A stretch of 64,000 nt of DNA from JAAZGD01 sp964489555 (GCA_964489555.1 CAZAZF010000003.1:1-64000); one strand, 5' to 3'. Shown: positions 8,453 through 16,634, counted from the first letter of the stretch. Notes: a model not told the origin generated them from the letters alone. Translations and numbers: made by a program.

Positions 8453-8992
8453 ATGATTTATGTACACTTGGCAACGGGGTTTGAGGAAGTGGAAGCCTTA
8501 ACGGTGGTGGATGTTTTGAGAAGAGCCGCATTGGAAGTGCGAACCGTATCTTTGGAGAAAGAAAAAGCCGTGACGGGTCGTAGTGGCATTACAGTGATAG
8601 CAGATCAATTGATTGGGAACACCGATTATTCCCTGGGTGTGATGCTGGTGCTACCGGGAGGTCAACCGGGAGCTACCAATTTGCTGAATCACGAAGAACT
8701 AAGAGAAAAGATATTGGAATATAACAAGGCGAAAAAATACTTGGCCGCCATTTGTGCAGCCCCGATGGTGTTGGGTGCTCACGGCGTGCTGACAGGAAAA
8801 AAGGCCACCATATATCCCGGAATGGAAGGCCATTTAAAGGACGGGGAATATCAAGATCATCCGGTGGTTTGGGACGACCATTTGATTACTTCGAAGGGTC
8901 CGGGGACGGCGATGGACTTTGCATTGACCTTGATTCAAGTTCTGGTAGGAAAAGATATGGCAGAAAAAGTGAGGGCGGAGTTGTTGTTATGA
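8453..8992 (+). CDS. DJ-1/PfpI family protein (YajL/ThiJ-like)
   Basis: The 179-aa single-domain protein starts MIYVHLATGFEEVEAL, including the conserved acidic residue of the FEE motif. The nucleophile elbow AAICAAP contains the reactive Cys. Family members act as protein or nucleotide deglycases, glyoxalase III or redox chaperones; the specific role cannot be assigned. GGAGGTG precedes the ATG at 8453, favouring it over the in-frame ATG at 8432. A TATAAT at 8412-8417 may belong to its promoter. The stop overlaps the next start (ATGA). Confidence 0.9.
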   Translation: MIYVHLATGFEEVEALTVVDVLRRAALEVRTVSLEKEKAVTGRSGITVIADQLIGNTDYSLGVMLVLPGGQPGATNLLNHEELREKILEYNKAKKYLAAICAAPMVLGAHGVLTGKKATIYPGMEGHLKDGEYQDHPVVWDDHLITSKGPGTAMDFALTLIQVLVGKDMAEKVRAELLL

Positions 8993-9855
8993 AAAAAGAA
9001 ATCGTGGCTTCTCGGAAGTTGACAGAAGGGGAGAGGGCTTTTAAGAATCTGGATTTGTCGAAAGCGGACTTGCATCTGCACTCTGATTATTCTGATGGAA
9101 ATTATGGGGTTGCTGAAGTTTTGCAAAGAGCAAAAGCGGGCGGAGCACAGGTGATTTCAATCACGGATCATGATGGGATTCAGGGCATTCCGGAAGCCCG
9201 GGAAATTGCTATAAAAATGGGAAATCTTCGATTGGTGTCCGGTGTGGAATTTTCTGCAGAAGGCCCTTTGGGAGAAGAACTTCATATTTTGGGTTACTAT
9301 TTTGATGGGGAAAATCCGGCCTTGCTTGGTATGATAGAGTGGATGAAATCCCAGAGGCGAGAACGAAATCGACGACTATTTGAAGTCATGTCTTCGGAAG
9401 GAGTTTTTGTTGGGGAAGAGGATTTTCTGGGAGAGTCCAATTTTCACTACATCGGAAAGCCTCTCATTGCGAAAAAAATGGTGGAGAAGGGATATATTAC
9501 CCAACCGGCCCAGGCTTTTCAGTCGGGAGTCTATTTTGGATCGGAGTCTTGGAGGCGAGTGAAAAAAAACAAGGTGACTTCTAAGGAGGCCATCGAAAAA
9601 ATTCGGGGGGCCGGAGGAGCGGCGGTTTTAGCCCATCCTTTGAAAATCAAGAAATTAGGCAAGAGAAACTCGGAAAGCTTTTGGCATACTTTAGAGGAGT
9701 TGTTACGGGTCCTAAAGGAACAGGGTCTTTTCGGTTTGGAGTGCTATTATCCGGAGCATACGCAAGAGGAAGAAGAAAGACTATTGGGCATAGCCCGTGA
9801 TGTTGGCCTTTCCCCCAGCAAAGGCTCGGATTTTCACGGACAGGAAGAGGATTGA
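8989..9855 (+). CDS. PHP-domain metal-dependent phosphoesterase (TrpH/RNase AM-like)
   Basis: The 288-aa protein has the PHP metal-binding motifs DLHLHSDYSDG (residues about 25-35), SITDHDGIQGI, VLAHP and a C-terminal GSDFHG. This arrangement matches the TrpH/YciV group, which hydrolyses 3',5'-nucleotide bisphosphates and short RNA 5' ends. The start ATG overlaps the DJ-1 stop, so the longer reading frame from 8752 is not used. Its stop codon lies inside the -35 of the next promoter. Confidence 0.87.
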   Translation: MKKEIVASRKLTEGERAFKNLDLSKADLHLHSDYSDGNYGVAEVLQRAKAGGAQVISITDHDGIQGIPEAREIAIKMGNLRLVSGVEFSAEGPLGEELHILGYYFDGENPALLGMIEWMKSQRRERNRRLFEVMSSEGVFVGEEDFLGESNFHYIGKPLIAKKMVEKGYITQPAQAFQSGVYFGSESWRRVKKNKVTSKEAIEKIRGAGGAAVLAHPLKIKKLGKRNSESFWHTLEELLRVLKEQGLFGLECYYPEHTQEEEERLLGIARDVGLSPSKGSDFHGQEED

Positions 9856-9880
9856 CCAATATGGAAAAATATGGTAAATT
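9852..9880 (+). promoter_or_regulatory. Promoter of the YdbC gene
   Basis: TTGACC (9852-9857), a 17-base spacer and TAAATT (9875-9880) with a TGg extension. The TGA stop of the preceding gene lies inside the -35. Confidence 0.65.
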
Positions 9881-9927
9881 CGGAGTGTGATGTGGACTTT
9901 CTCGTGAAAAGAAGAAAGGAGAGAAGC

Positions 9928-10170
9928 ATGGCCATCGAAAGATCGGAAAAAGATGAAGTTACTTTTGAAATTGTGGAGCATATCGGCATTTTGGCTGAGA
10001 ATCCATCTGGCTGGACCAAGGAGGTGAATTTGGTTTCTTGGAATCAAGCCCCTCCGAAATATGACATCAGAGATTGGGATACTACCCATGAACACATGAG
10101 TCGGGGAGTAACCCTACGGCCGGAAGAAGCGAAAAAACTGGTAGATTTTTTGTCGGAGCAAGCCCTGTAG
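9928..10170 (+). CDS. PC4/YdbC-family ssDNA-binding protein
   Basis: The 80-aa protein resembles Lactococcus YdbC, a homodimeric single-stranded DNA/RNA binder of the PC4 (p15) fold. KYDIRDWDTTHEHMSRGVTL followed by an EEAKKLVDFL helix is the diagnostic region. The ATG at 9928 has AAAGGAGAG upstream; the in-frame GTG/ATG run to 9871 would cover the promoter. The gene is monocistronic, with promoter at 9852 and terminator at 10184. Confidence 0.85.
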   Translation: MAIERSEKDEVTFEIVEHIGILAENPSGWTKEVNLVSWNQAPPKYDIRDWDTTHEHMSRGVTLRPEEAKKLVDFLSEQAL

Positions 10171-10183
10171 AAGAGTTGCCCTC

Positions 10184-10225
10184 AAGAAAAAGGGAAGGGT
10201 TCCGCGTGGCGGAATCTTTTTCTTT
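10184..10225 (+). terminator. Intrinsic terminator after the YdbC gene
   Basis: The core stem GGTTCCGC/GCGGAATC (10198-10205 with 10209-10216, one G-T pair, loop GTG) is followed by TTTTTC. Flanking AGAAAAAG/CTTTTTCT can extend it. Confidence 0.8.
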
Positions 10226-10226
10226 G

Positions 10227-10235
10227 TGGTATAAT
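10227..10235 (+). promoter_or_regulatory. Extended -10 promoter of the nucleoside kinase operon
   Basis: TGgTATAAT lies immediately after the terminator T-run, about 43 bases before the kinase start. No good -35 is visible at the right distance, as expected for an extended -10 promoter. Confidence 0.6.
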
Positions 10236-10277
10236 TTTTGCAGTTTCTATCTCTTTGGCTAATTGAAAGGAAGCACC

Positions 10278-11990
10278 ATGCAAATAACTATTATCAAGGA
10301 GTTGCGAGCTGAGCCGGAAAGGGCGGAGGTACCGGAGGGAATTCTGCTTTCCGACTTGGCAGACCGATACCAACAGGAAGTGCCGTATCAAATATTGGCG
10401 GCAAAGGTGAATAACAAATTGGAAGACTTAAATGAGGAAGTAGTGGAGAATGGGGTCATCGAGTTTTTGGATATGCGCACCCAGGCGGCCAACCTCATTT
10501 ATCAGCATAGCCTAAGCATGATTTTTTTAAAAGCCATTTCCGATGTGGTGGGCAAAGCCAATGTGGAAATTGCCAATTCCCTGAATAAAGGTCTCTACAC
10601 AGAAGTTCGTTTGTTTCGTGAAGAAAAAGATTCCGAAGGAAAGATTAAGTATCGGGAGGATTTTATTAACGCGGACGAAATAAGGCGAGTGGAAGAGCGA
10701 ATGCGGGAAATCGTGGATAAAGACATTCCCTTTTTTCGGCAAACCTGCAGTCGTGAGAAAGCGGCGGCTCAGCTGGTAGGGGATGGGGATGTGGAAAAGA
10801 TGCGAATCTTGAACTCCACCAATGTAAAAACCATGGCATTCTATTCCCTAGAGGGGTATTGGAATTTTTTCTATGGCAAGATGGTGCCTTCCACTGGATA
10901 TGTCCCATACTTTGAGCTGAGACCTTATAACGAGGGAAAGGCGGTTTTGCTTCGTTTCCCCCACCATTCCGACCCCAACCGTATTTTACCTTACGAGGAT
11001 GACTTTCTTTTGTCCCATGCCTTTGGTGAAACGAAAAAGTGGGGGCGGTTGATGAAATGTGCCTTTGTAGCAGATTTGAACGATAAAATTAAAGCGGGAA
11101 GCATCAGGGAGTTAATCCTTATCAGTGAAGCCTTGCATGCAAAAAAAATAGCCGAGTTGGCGGAGCAAATTAAAGGGGAGGGGAAACGGATTATTCTGAT
11201 TGCTGGGCCTTCCAGTTCCGGAAAAACCACCTTTGCCAAAAGATTGAACATTCAATTGCGTGTGGAAGGGTTGGAGCCACTTTATCTGGGTACGGATGAT
11301 TATTTTGTGGAAAGAGCGGAAACTCCTTTGGACAAAAATGGGGAGCCGGATTTTGAGAGCTTGGCCGCCATTGATGTGAAGCTTTTTAATCGACATTTGA
11401 GGGAGCTGTTGGAGGGAAAAGAGGTGGATATACCCACCTTCGATTTTCTCACCGGACATAAGGAGTTTGGGAGACGAAGGATCTCCATTAAGAGCAATCA
11501 ACCTATTGTCATCGAAGGAATCCATGCGTTGAACGATGCCATGACCCCTGATGTTCTTCCGGAAGAAAAGTTCAAAATATACATCAGCCCTTTGACCAAT
11601 CTGAGCATTGATGCCCACAATCGGATACCCACTACGGATTCACGAATGCTTCGGAGGTTGGTGCGGGATTATCTTTATCGTGGCCACGATGCCCAAAAAA
11701 CCATTCGGGATTGGCCCAAGGTACGGGCTGGGGAATTTGCCAATATATTTCCTTACAACAGCAAGGCAGATGTGCTCTTTAATTCGGCCCATATCTATGA
11801 GTTGGCGGTGTTGAAAAAACATGCGGCACCCCTGTTGGAGTCCATCAGCAGAGAGGAAGAAGAATATGCAGAAGCCAGAAGAATGTTGGATTTTTTACGC
11901 TTTTTTCAAACGATAGAAGATGAAACCATTATTCCCAACCACTCGATTTTGCGGGAGTTCATCGGGGGTAGTGTTTTTGTGGAAGGATAG
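10278..11990 (+). CDS. Nucleoside (uridine-type) kinase with ThrRS-like N-terminal domains
   Basis: The 570-aa protein has a TGS domain (about residues 1-65), a threonyl-tRNA-synthetase second-additional-domain-like region (70-230) and a C-terminal phosphoribulokinase/uridine-kinase domain with P-loop GPSSSGKTT (310-318). It is predicted to phosphorylate a nucleoside with ATP or GTP in the cytoplasm. The ThrRS-like part retains no obvious synthetase active site. The start is ATG 10278 with AAAGGAAG upstream. It lies 9 bases before psuK, so it may act in the same nucleoside and pseudouridine pathway. Confidence 0.88.
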   Translation: MQITIIKELRAEPERAEVPEGILLSDLADRYQQEVPYQILAAKVNNKLEDLNEEVVENGVIEFLDMRTQAANLIYQHSLSMIFLKAISDVVGKANVEIANSLNKGLYTEVRLFREEKDSEGKIKYREDFINADEIRRVEERMREIVDKDIPFFRQTCSREKAAAQLVGDGDVEKMRILNSTNVKTMAFYSLEGYWNFFYGKMVPSTGYVPYFELRPYNEGKAVLLRFPHHSDPNRILPYEDDFLLSHAFGETKKWGRLMKCAFVADLNDKIKAGSIRELILISEALHAKKIAELAEQIKGEGKRIILIAGPSSSGKTTFAKRLNIQLRVEGLEPLYLGTDDYFVERAETPLDKNGEPDFESLAAIDVKLFNRHLRELLEGKEVDIPTFDFLTGHKEFGRRRISIKSNQPIVIEGIHALNDAMTPDVLPEEKFKIYISPLTNLSIDAHNRIPTTDSRMLRRLVRDYLYRGHDAQKTIRDWPKVRAGEFANIFPYNSKADVLFNSAHIYELAVLKKHAAPLLESISREEEEYAEARRMLDFLRFFQTIEDETIIPNHSILREFIGGSVFVEG

Positions 11991-11999
11991 GGCCGGAAA

Positions 12000-12935
12000 A
12001 TGAAAAGAGAAATTACGGTAGTTGGAGGAATTACCGCCGATATTGAGGGAGTTCCTTTGGAGGATTTGGTGTTTCAGGATTCCAACCCTGGGAAAATACG
12101 GATTTCCTATGGTGGCGTAGGAAGGAACATCGCAGAAAATCTGGCTCGATTGGGGCTTTCTGTGGCCATGGTATCTGCCGTGGGGAAAGATTTTGTGGGG
12201 GTATCTGCCAAGGGCCAGTTGGAAGGGCTGGGAGTGGATGTGAGCCAAGTGGTTCAGTATCCGGAGGAAAGCACAGCAATGTATCTTTCTATTTTAAATA
12301 TCCTGGGAGATATGGAAATGGGACTTTGCAACATGGATGTTTTGGAAAAAATCACCATGGAACGGCTGTACACGATTATTCCTTGGCTTAAAGAAAGCGA
12401 AATTCTCTGTTTGGACACCAATTTATCGGAAGATCTTTTGTTGGGTTTGACGGAAGCTTTGGAAGGTGTTCCTCTATTCTTGGATCCGGTTTCGGTAGCA
12501 AAGGCTCCAAGAGTAAGAAAATCCATCGGCAGGTTTCATACCATCAAACCCAATCGTATGGAGGCTGAAGAAATTTCCGGGTTGACTATTCTTAGCCGGG
12601 AGGATTTGGAACTGGCAGGAAACTGGTTTCTTGGGCAAGGAGTCAAAAGGCTTTTCATTACTTTGGGAAGTGGCGGAGTGTACTACCAGGAGGGAGAAAA
12701 GAGGGGGTTGATTCCGGTAGCCCACACGGCTTTGGAAAGCGCTACCGGAGCGGGAGATGCTTTCAGCGCCGCAGTGCTGGTAGGCCATTTAAGGGAATGG
12801 GATGTTGAGAAGACTGCAAAAGTGGCCATGGAGGCATCACGAATTACTATGGAAAGCAAATCACCGGTGAATCCCGATATGAGCATGGATTTGCTTTTAC
12901 AGCGTGTGGAAGGAGGGAAGAAGTCGAATGCGTGA
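12000..12935 (+). CDS. psuK: Pseudouridine kinase (PfkB family)
   Basis: The 311-aa ribokinase-fold enzyme has the N-terminal sugar-binding signature YGGVGRNIAENLARLG (about residues 37-52). The catalytic ATP-binding motif ATGAGDAF is near 248, with Asp as general base. It phosphorylates pseudouridine to pseudouridine 5'-phosphate. The specificity call rests mainly on its overlap with psuG. The ribosome binding site is weak (AGGG), consistent with coupling to the kinase upstream. Confidence 0.9.
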   Translation: MKREITVVGGITADIEGVPLEDLVFQDSNPGKIRISYGGVGRNIAENLARLGLSVAMVSAVGKDFVGVSAKGQLEGLGVDVSQVVQYPEESTAMYLSILNILGDMEMGLCNMDVLEKITMERLYTIIPWLKESEILCLDTNLSEDLLLGLTEALEGVPLFLDPVSVAKAPRVRKSIGRFHTIKPNRMEAEEISGLTILSREDLELAGNWFLGQGVKRLFITLGSGGVYYQEGEKRGLIPVAHTALESATGAGDAFSAAVLVGHLREWDVEKTAKVAMEASRITMESKSPVNPDMSMDLLLQRVEGGKKSNA

Positions 12936-13842
12936 ATATATGGACATCCATCCGGATGTGAGAACGGCCTTGGATCTGGGAAATCCGGTGGTAGCTTTAG
13001 AAAGTACTATCATTGCCCATGGGATGCCTCACCCTCAAAACCTGGAAACGGCTCGCCGTGTGGAGGAAGTTATTGAGCAGGCGGGGGCGGTTCCTGCAAC
13101 CATTGGAATTATCCAAGGTCGAATCAAAGTGGGGCTCACATGGGAAGAGACGGAGTATCTTGCGAAAGCAAAGGATGTAGTCAAGGTAAGCCGTCGGGAT
13201 TTTCCCTTGGTTCTGGCGGAAAAAAGGGATGGAGCTACTACGGTGGCTGGAACCATGTTGGTGGCAGAGCAGGCGGGAATTCGCATTTTTGTCACCGGGG
13301 GAATCGGAGGAGTGCACCGGGGAGCCGGTAAAACCTTTGATATTTCTGCAGATCTGGAAGAATTGAAGAACACCGATGTGGTGGTAGTCTGTGCAGGAGT
13401 TAAATCCATTTTGGACATTGGAGGAACCTTGGAATATCTGGAAACAGCAGGTGTTCCGGTGTTCGGCTTCCAAACCCATGAGTTTCCCGCCTTCTACAGC
13501 AGACAAAGCGGATTTCCCGCGGAATATACCTTTCGGGATGCGGACCATGCCGCTTCTGTAATACAGACCAAATATGGGATGGGCCTTAAGGGGGGGATGG
13601 TGATTGCCTGCCCCATCCCGGAGGAGTGGGAGATTCCTTGTTCGGAAATGGATGAGTACATCCAGTCTGCTTTGGAAGATTGCCAATCCGGAGGGATTGC
13701 CGGAAAAAGGGTTACTCCATTTTTGTTGGGCCGAATCAAAGAATTGACTTCAGGCAAGAGCCTGGAGGCGAACATTCGGTTGGTTCTAAATAATGCCCTG
13801 ATCGGGGCTCAAATAGCCGGTGCGTATCGAAGGAAAAAATGA
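12928..13842 (+). CDS. psuG: Pseudouridine-5'-phosphate glycosidase
   Basis: This enzyme reversibly splits pseudouridine 5'-phosphate into uracil and ribose 5-phosphate, so the uracil can feed pyrimidine salvage or the preTA reductive route. The 304-aa protein shows family motifs VALESTIIAHGMPHPQN near residue 20 and the long conserved stretch around FVTGGIGGVHRGA. The ATG at 12928 has AGGAGGGA upstream and overlaps the psuK end by 8 bases. Confidence 0.95.
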   Translation: MREYMDIHPDVRTALDLGNPVVALESTIIAHGMPHPQNLETARRVEEVIEQAGAVPATIGIIQGRIKVGLTWEETEYLAKAKDVVKVSRRDFPLVLAEKRDGATTVAGTMLVAEQAGIRIFVTGGIGGVHRGAGKTFDISADLEELKNTDVVVVCAGVKSILDIGGTLEYLETAGVPVFGFQTHEFPAFYSRQSGFPAEYTFRDADHAASVIQTKYGMGLKGGMVIACPIPEEWEIPCSEMDEYIQSALEDCQSGGIAGKRVTPFLLGRIKELTSGKSLEANIRLVLNNALIGAQIAGAYRRKK

Positions 13843-13856
13843 AAGGAGAAAAAGAA

Positions 13857-14486
13857 ATGAAGGCGAAAATAGATGCAATATTAAAAAACTTAAAAAAAAG
13901 AAATACAGAAGGGTATTTCGCAGAAACCATTGAGGAAGCCAAGCAAATTGCTTTGTCCTTGGTGGAAGAAGGAGATATGGTTTCTTGGGGAGGATCCATT
14001 ACTTTGGAGGAAGTGGGCCTTAAGAGGGAATTGATCCGCTGGGAGCAATCGGGAAAAATTTCCATTATTGATCCTTATTCCACAAAGGATCCGGCGGAAA
14101 GTTATGAGAGGCGTAGACAAAGCCTTCTCTCTGACATTTATTTCTTAAGCACCAATGCTATGACCACGGATGGTGAATTGGCCAATATTGACGGGACGGG
14201 AAATCGAGTAGCGGCTCTTACCTTTGGTCCTAAAAAAGTGGTGGTTTTGGTTGGAATCAATAAGTTGACAGATAATTTGGAAGAGGCCATTAACCGAGTC
14301 AAAGAAGTGGCTTGTCCGAAAAATGCGGTGCGCTTGGGGCGTAGAACTCCTTGCGCTCTAACGGGAAAGTGTTGTGACTGTTTGCTTCCCAAAGAAACCA
14401 TTTGTTCCGCTATTGTAACCACTCGATTCAATCAGAATCCGGGAAGGATGCATGTAATTCTAATTAACGAAGAATTGGGGTATTAG
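13857..14486 (+). CDS. LUD-domain protein (LutC/YkgG-like)
   Basis: The 209-aa LUD protein carries GDMVSWGGSITLEEVGL, NIDGTGNRVAALTFGPKKV and a Cys cluster (CALTGKCCDC) typical of the stand-alone clostridial branch annotated as lactate utilisation protein. Actual lactate oxidation needs LutA/LutB partners, which are absent here. The ATG at 13857 has AAAGGAG upstream; the in-frame ATG at 13839 overlaps the psuG stop and has no site. The biochemical role behind the pseudouridine genes is unknown. Confidence 0.8.
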   Translation: MKAKIDAILKNLKKRNTEGYFAETIEEAKQIALSLVEEGDMVSWGGSITLEEVGLKRELIRWEQSGKISIIDPYSTKDPAESYERRRQSLLSDIYFLSTNAMTTDGELANIDGTGNRVAALTFGPKKVVVLVGINKLTDNLEEAINRVKEVACPKNAVRLGRRTPCALTGKCCDCLLPKETICSAIVTTRFNQNPGRMHVILINEELGY

Positions 14487-14643
14487 ATTAACTATAGGTG
14501 GAATGGCGGGGTTTGCCGGAGAGGCCCAGGCATAAATGAAACACACGGAACCGTGGTAAGTTGATAACCGATGTACCCGTTGGAAATACAATCTTTCATC
14601 TGTGAACAAATCAAAAAACAAAAAAGTATAAAAAAGTATAAAA
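14487..14643 (+). other. Non-coding gap upstream of the S10 operon promoter
   Basis: No supported gene lies in the 433 bases between the LUD gene and rpsJ. This first part is G-rich near 14505-14530, where several short inverted repeats are possible, and holds the first copy of a 20-base repeat. It ends in an A-rich track at about 14610-14645 containing tandem AAAAAAGTAT units, a likely UP element for the promoter that follows. Confidence 0.6.
14536..14555 (+). repeat. 20-base direct repeat, copy 1
   Basis: ATGAAACACACGGAACCGTG is identical at 14536-14555 and 14802-14821, on either side of the S10 operon promoter. Each copy contains the interrupted palindrome CACGG-AA-CCGTG. Confidence 0.85.
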
Positions 14644-14688
14644 AAGCCCTTGCAATCTGTTTTTTTCTGTTATATATTGTAAGGGCTT
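14644..14688 (+). promoter_or_regulatory. S10 operon promoter embedded in an inverted repeat
   Basis: TTGCAA (14650-14655), a 17-base spacer and TATATT (14673-14678) form the promoter. A 12-bp inverted repeat (AAGCCCTTGCAA at 14644-14655 and TTGTAAGGGCTT at 14677-14688, one G-T pair) encloses it. The left arm contains the -35, and the right arm overlaps the expected transcription start. An A-tract lies upstream. Confidence 0.7.
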
Positions 14689-14801
14689 GCTTTAAGCGAT
14701 GAAACGGGAAGTTGCTGAGCTATCAGGTAATTTCCGTGGAGAATTGTCCCTGCATGACGGGGGCGAAGGGGTGACTTGCAATTTGTTTTGTGAAAAGAAA
14801 T

Positions 14802-14821
14802 ATGAAACACACGGAACCGTG
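14802..14821 (+). repeat. 20-base direct repeat, copy 2, in the rpsJ leader
   Basis: Exact second copy of the element at 14536. It lies within the roughly 235-base untranslated leader of rpsJ and runs directly into the GTACAA repeat pair. Confidence 0.85.
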
Positions 14822-14898
14822 TACAAAGCAAGCGAAACGCTGTACACATTGCAAAATCAGGATAAATCCCCCTGTACAAGAATAGCGAAAACCGTACA
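14821..14898 (+). promoter_or_regulatory. Repeated hairpin-like elements in the rpsJ leader
   Basis: Two imperfect copies of GTACAA-N4-AGCGAAA-N(3-4)-GTACA lie at 14821-14846 and 14874-14898. The first can fold with GTGTAC (14819-14824) paired to GTACAC (14842-14847), plus an inner AGCG/CGCT pairing. The pair sits just upstream of the rpsJ ribosome binding site. A ribosomal-protein autoregulatory site is possible but unproven. Confidence 0.45.
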
Positions 14899-14919
14899 AA
14901 ATCATTTAGGAGGAAAACA

Positions 14920-15231
14920 ATGAGCGAATTACAAAAAATCCGAATCCGTTTAAAGGCTTATGATCATGCTTTGTTGGATCAATCTGCGGCAAAAATCGTA
15001 GATACGGCGAAAAAAACCGGAGCTGATGTATCCGGACCTATCCCGCTTCCCACAGAGAGAGAAGTGGTTACGATCCTTCGTGCAGTGCACAAGTACAAAG
15101 ACTCCAGAGAACAGTTTGAACAAAGAACGCATAAAAGACTGATAGACATTACTAATGCCACCGGGAAAACCACGGACGCCTTGACGAAGCTGGAGCTTCC
15201 TGCCGGTGTGGACATTGAAATCAAGCTGTAA
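14920..15231 (+). CDS. rpsJ: 30S ribosomal protein S10
   Basis: The 103-aa protein has the canonical start region IRIRLKAYDHALLDQSA and the conserved RTHKRLIDI segment. It assembles into the head of the 30S subunit and in many bacteria also serves NusB-dependent antitermination. GGAGG precedes the ATG. It is the first gene of the S10-spc-alpha superoperon here; fusA and tuf, commonly found upstream in Firmicutes, are absent. Confidence 0.98.
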   Translation: MSELQKIRIRLKAYDHALLDQSAAKIVDTAKKTGADVSGPIPLPTEREVVTILRAVHKYKDSREQFEQRTHKRLIDITNATGKTTDALTKLELPAGVDIEIKL

Positions 15232-15348
15232 GAATCAAAGGGCAGCAAAAAAGCAAATCAAAAAAGTAAAAGTGTAAGGGTACTCCCCTTAGTATGATCC
15301 CTCTGTAAAAGAGCGATCCGCTGTAAGAGAAAAGGAGAAGAATATACG

Positions 15349-15981
15349 ATGAAGATCATGTTAGGAAAGAAAGTTGGAATGACGCAAGTGTTTACCGAAA
15401 TGGGGGAAGTAATTCCTGTAACGGTAATCGAAGCCGGACCACAGACCGTGACTCAGATTAAAACGGCAGAAACCGATGGTTACGATGCGGTTCAGGTGGG
15501 CTTTCAGGATGCAAAACCTCAGAGAGTCAATAAGCCCATGACAGGCCATTTCCAAAAGAGTGGTGTTTTGAAAAAGTACTTGGTGGAGTTTACTCCCGAT
15601 GAAGGGGACACCTATGAAGTGGGACAAGTTATGACTGTTCAAGAATTTGAAGAAGGCAAGAAGATGGATGTAACGGGCATTTCCAAAGGAAAAGGAACCC
15701 AAGGAAATATCAAGAGGCACGGCCATCACAGAGGCCCCATGACTCATGGTTCGAAGCACAAGAGATTAGGCGGTGCTTTGGCAGCCGGTACATATCCCTC
15801 CAGAGTCTTTAAAGGAAACGCAGGTCCGGGTAGAATGGGACGGGATACCGTCACCGTTCAAAATGTGACCTTGGTAAAAGTTATTGAAGATAGGAACCTT
15901 TTATTAGTGAAGGGTGCTGTTCCGGGACCGAAGGGTGGTCTCCTCCGCATCCAATATGCTGTAAAAGGTCAAGACAAATAA
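15349..15981 (+). CDS. rplC: 50S ribosomal protein L3
   Basis: The 210-aa protein begins MLGKKVGMTQVF after a short MKI leader and has the L3 core HGHHRGPMTHGSKHKR, which reaches toward the peptidyl transferase centre. It is an early 23S rRNA assembly protein. The 117-base gap after rpsJ is unusually long for this operon and holds a small inverted repeat, TAAGGG/CCCTTA, near 15276. Confidence 0.98.
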   Translation: MKIMLGKKVGMTQVFTEMGEVIPVTVIEAGPQTVTQIKTAETDGYDAVQVGFQDAKPQRVNKPMTGHFQKSGVLKKYLVEFTPDEGDTYEVGQVMTVQEFEEGKKMDVTGISKGKGTQGNIKRHGHHRGPMTHGSKHKRLGGALAAGTYPSRVFKGNAGPGRMGRDTVTVQNVTLVKVIEDRNLLLVKGAVPGPKGGLLRIQYAVKGQDK

Positions 15982-16010
15982 AGAGGACAGGAGAAAGGAG
16001 GAAGTATGAA

Positions 16011-16634
16011 ATGGCAACTGTAAAAGTGCTTGATATGAACGGTAATGAAACTGGAACCATGGAATTAAAAGATGAAATCTTTGGTATAGAGCCCAATGCA
16101 TACGCAGTTCACGAGATGGTTAAAAATTATTTGGCAAATCACAGACAGGGAACCCAGTCGGCAAAAACCCGAGGAGAAGTACGGGGAGGCGGCAGAAAGC
16201 CCTTCCGACAAAAGGGAACGGGACGACATAGACAGGGGAGTTCCACGGATCCTTCACAGGTTGGTGGTGGCGTGGTGTTTGCTCCCAAACCCAGAGACTA
16301 CAGTTACACTGTACCTAAGAAAATGCGAAGATTGGCCATGAAATCCGCCCTGTCTTCCAAGGTTCAGGAAAATGAAATCATCATCTTGGATCAATTGACC
16401 TTTGATGCACCTAAAACCAAAGAGATGATTAAAGTATTGGAAAATATTAATGCAGCCAAGAAGGCATTAATCGTTACTGTAGATAAGGATGATCAAATGG
16501 TACGTTCTGCTGCCAATATTCCCGGTGTTCGCACCGCATTGGTATCCACCATGAATGTATATGAAATCATTCACCACACCAGCTTCATTGTGACCAAAGA
16601 AGCGGTTCAGAAAATTGAGGAGGTGTATTCCTAA
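16011..16634 (+). CDS. rplD: 50S ribosomal protein L4
   Basis: The 207-aa protein has an extended loop rich in G/R (GEVRGGGRKPFRQKGTGRHR, about residues 55-74) that lines the exit tunnel. In E. coli L4 represses the S10 operon; no equivalent site is established here. GGAGGAAG precedes it, and the ATG at 16011 gives the right frame. The stop overlaps the rplW start by one base. Confidence 0.98.
   Translation: MATVKVLDMNGNETGTMELKDEIFGIEPNAYAVHEMVKNYLANHRQGTQSAKTRGEVRGGGRKPFRQKGTGRHRQGSSTDPSQVGGGVVFAPKPRDYSYTVPKKMRRLAMKSALSSKVQENEIIILDQLTFDAPKTKEMIKVLENINAAKKALIVTVDKDDQMVRSAANIPGVRTALVSTMNVYEIIHHTSFIVTKEAVQKIEEVYS

Noticed and set aside
14536..14559. Leader peptide MKHTEPW before the S10 operon
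   Set aside because: The frame lies upstream of the promoter, its Shine-Dalgarno-like sequence is badly spaced, and no matching regulatory logic is visible. Kept only as part of the repeat.
14699..14923. 74-codon open frame in the rpsJ leader
   Set aside because: No ribosome binding site or family similarity. It covers the promoter-proximal leader and its repeats and runs into the rpsJ start.
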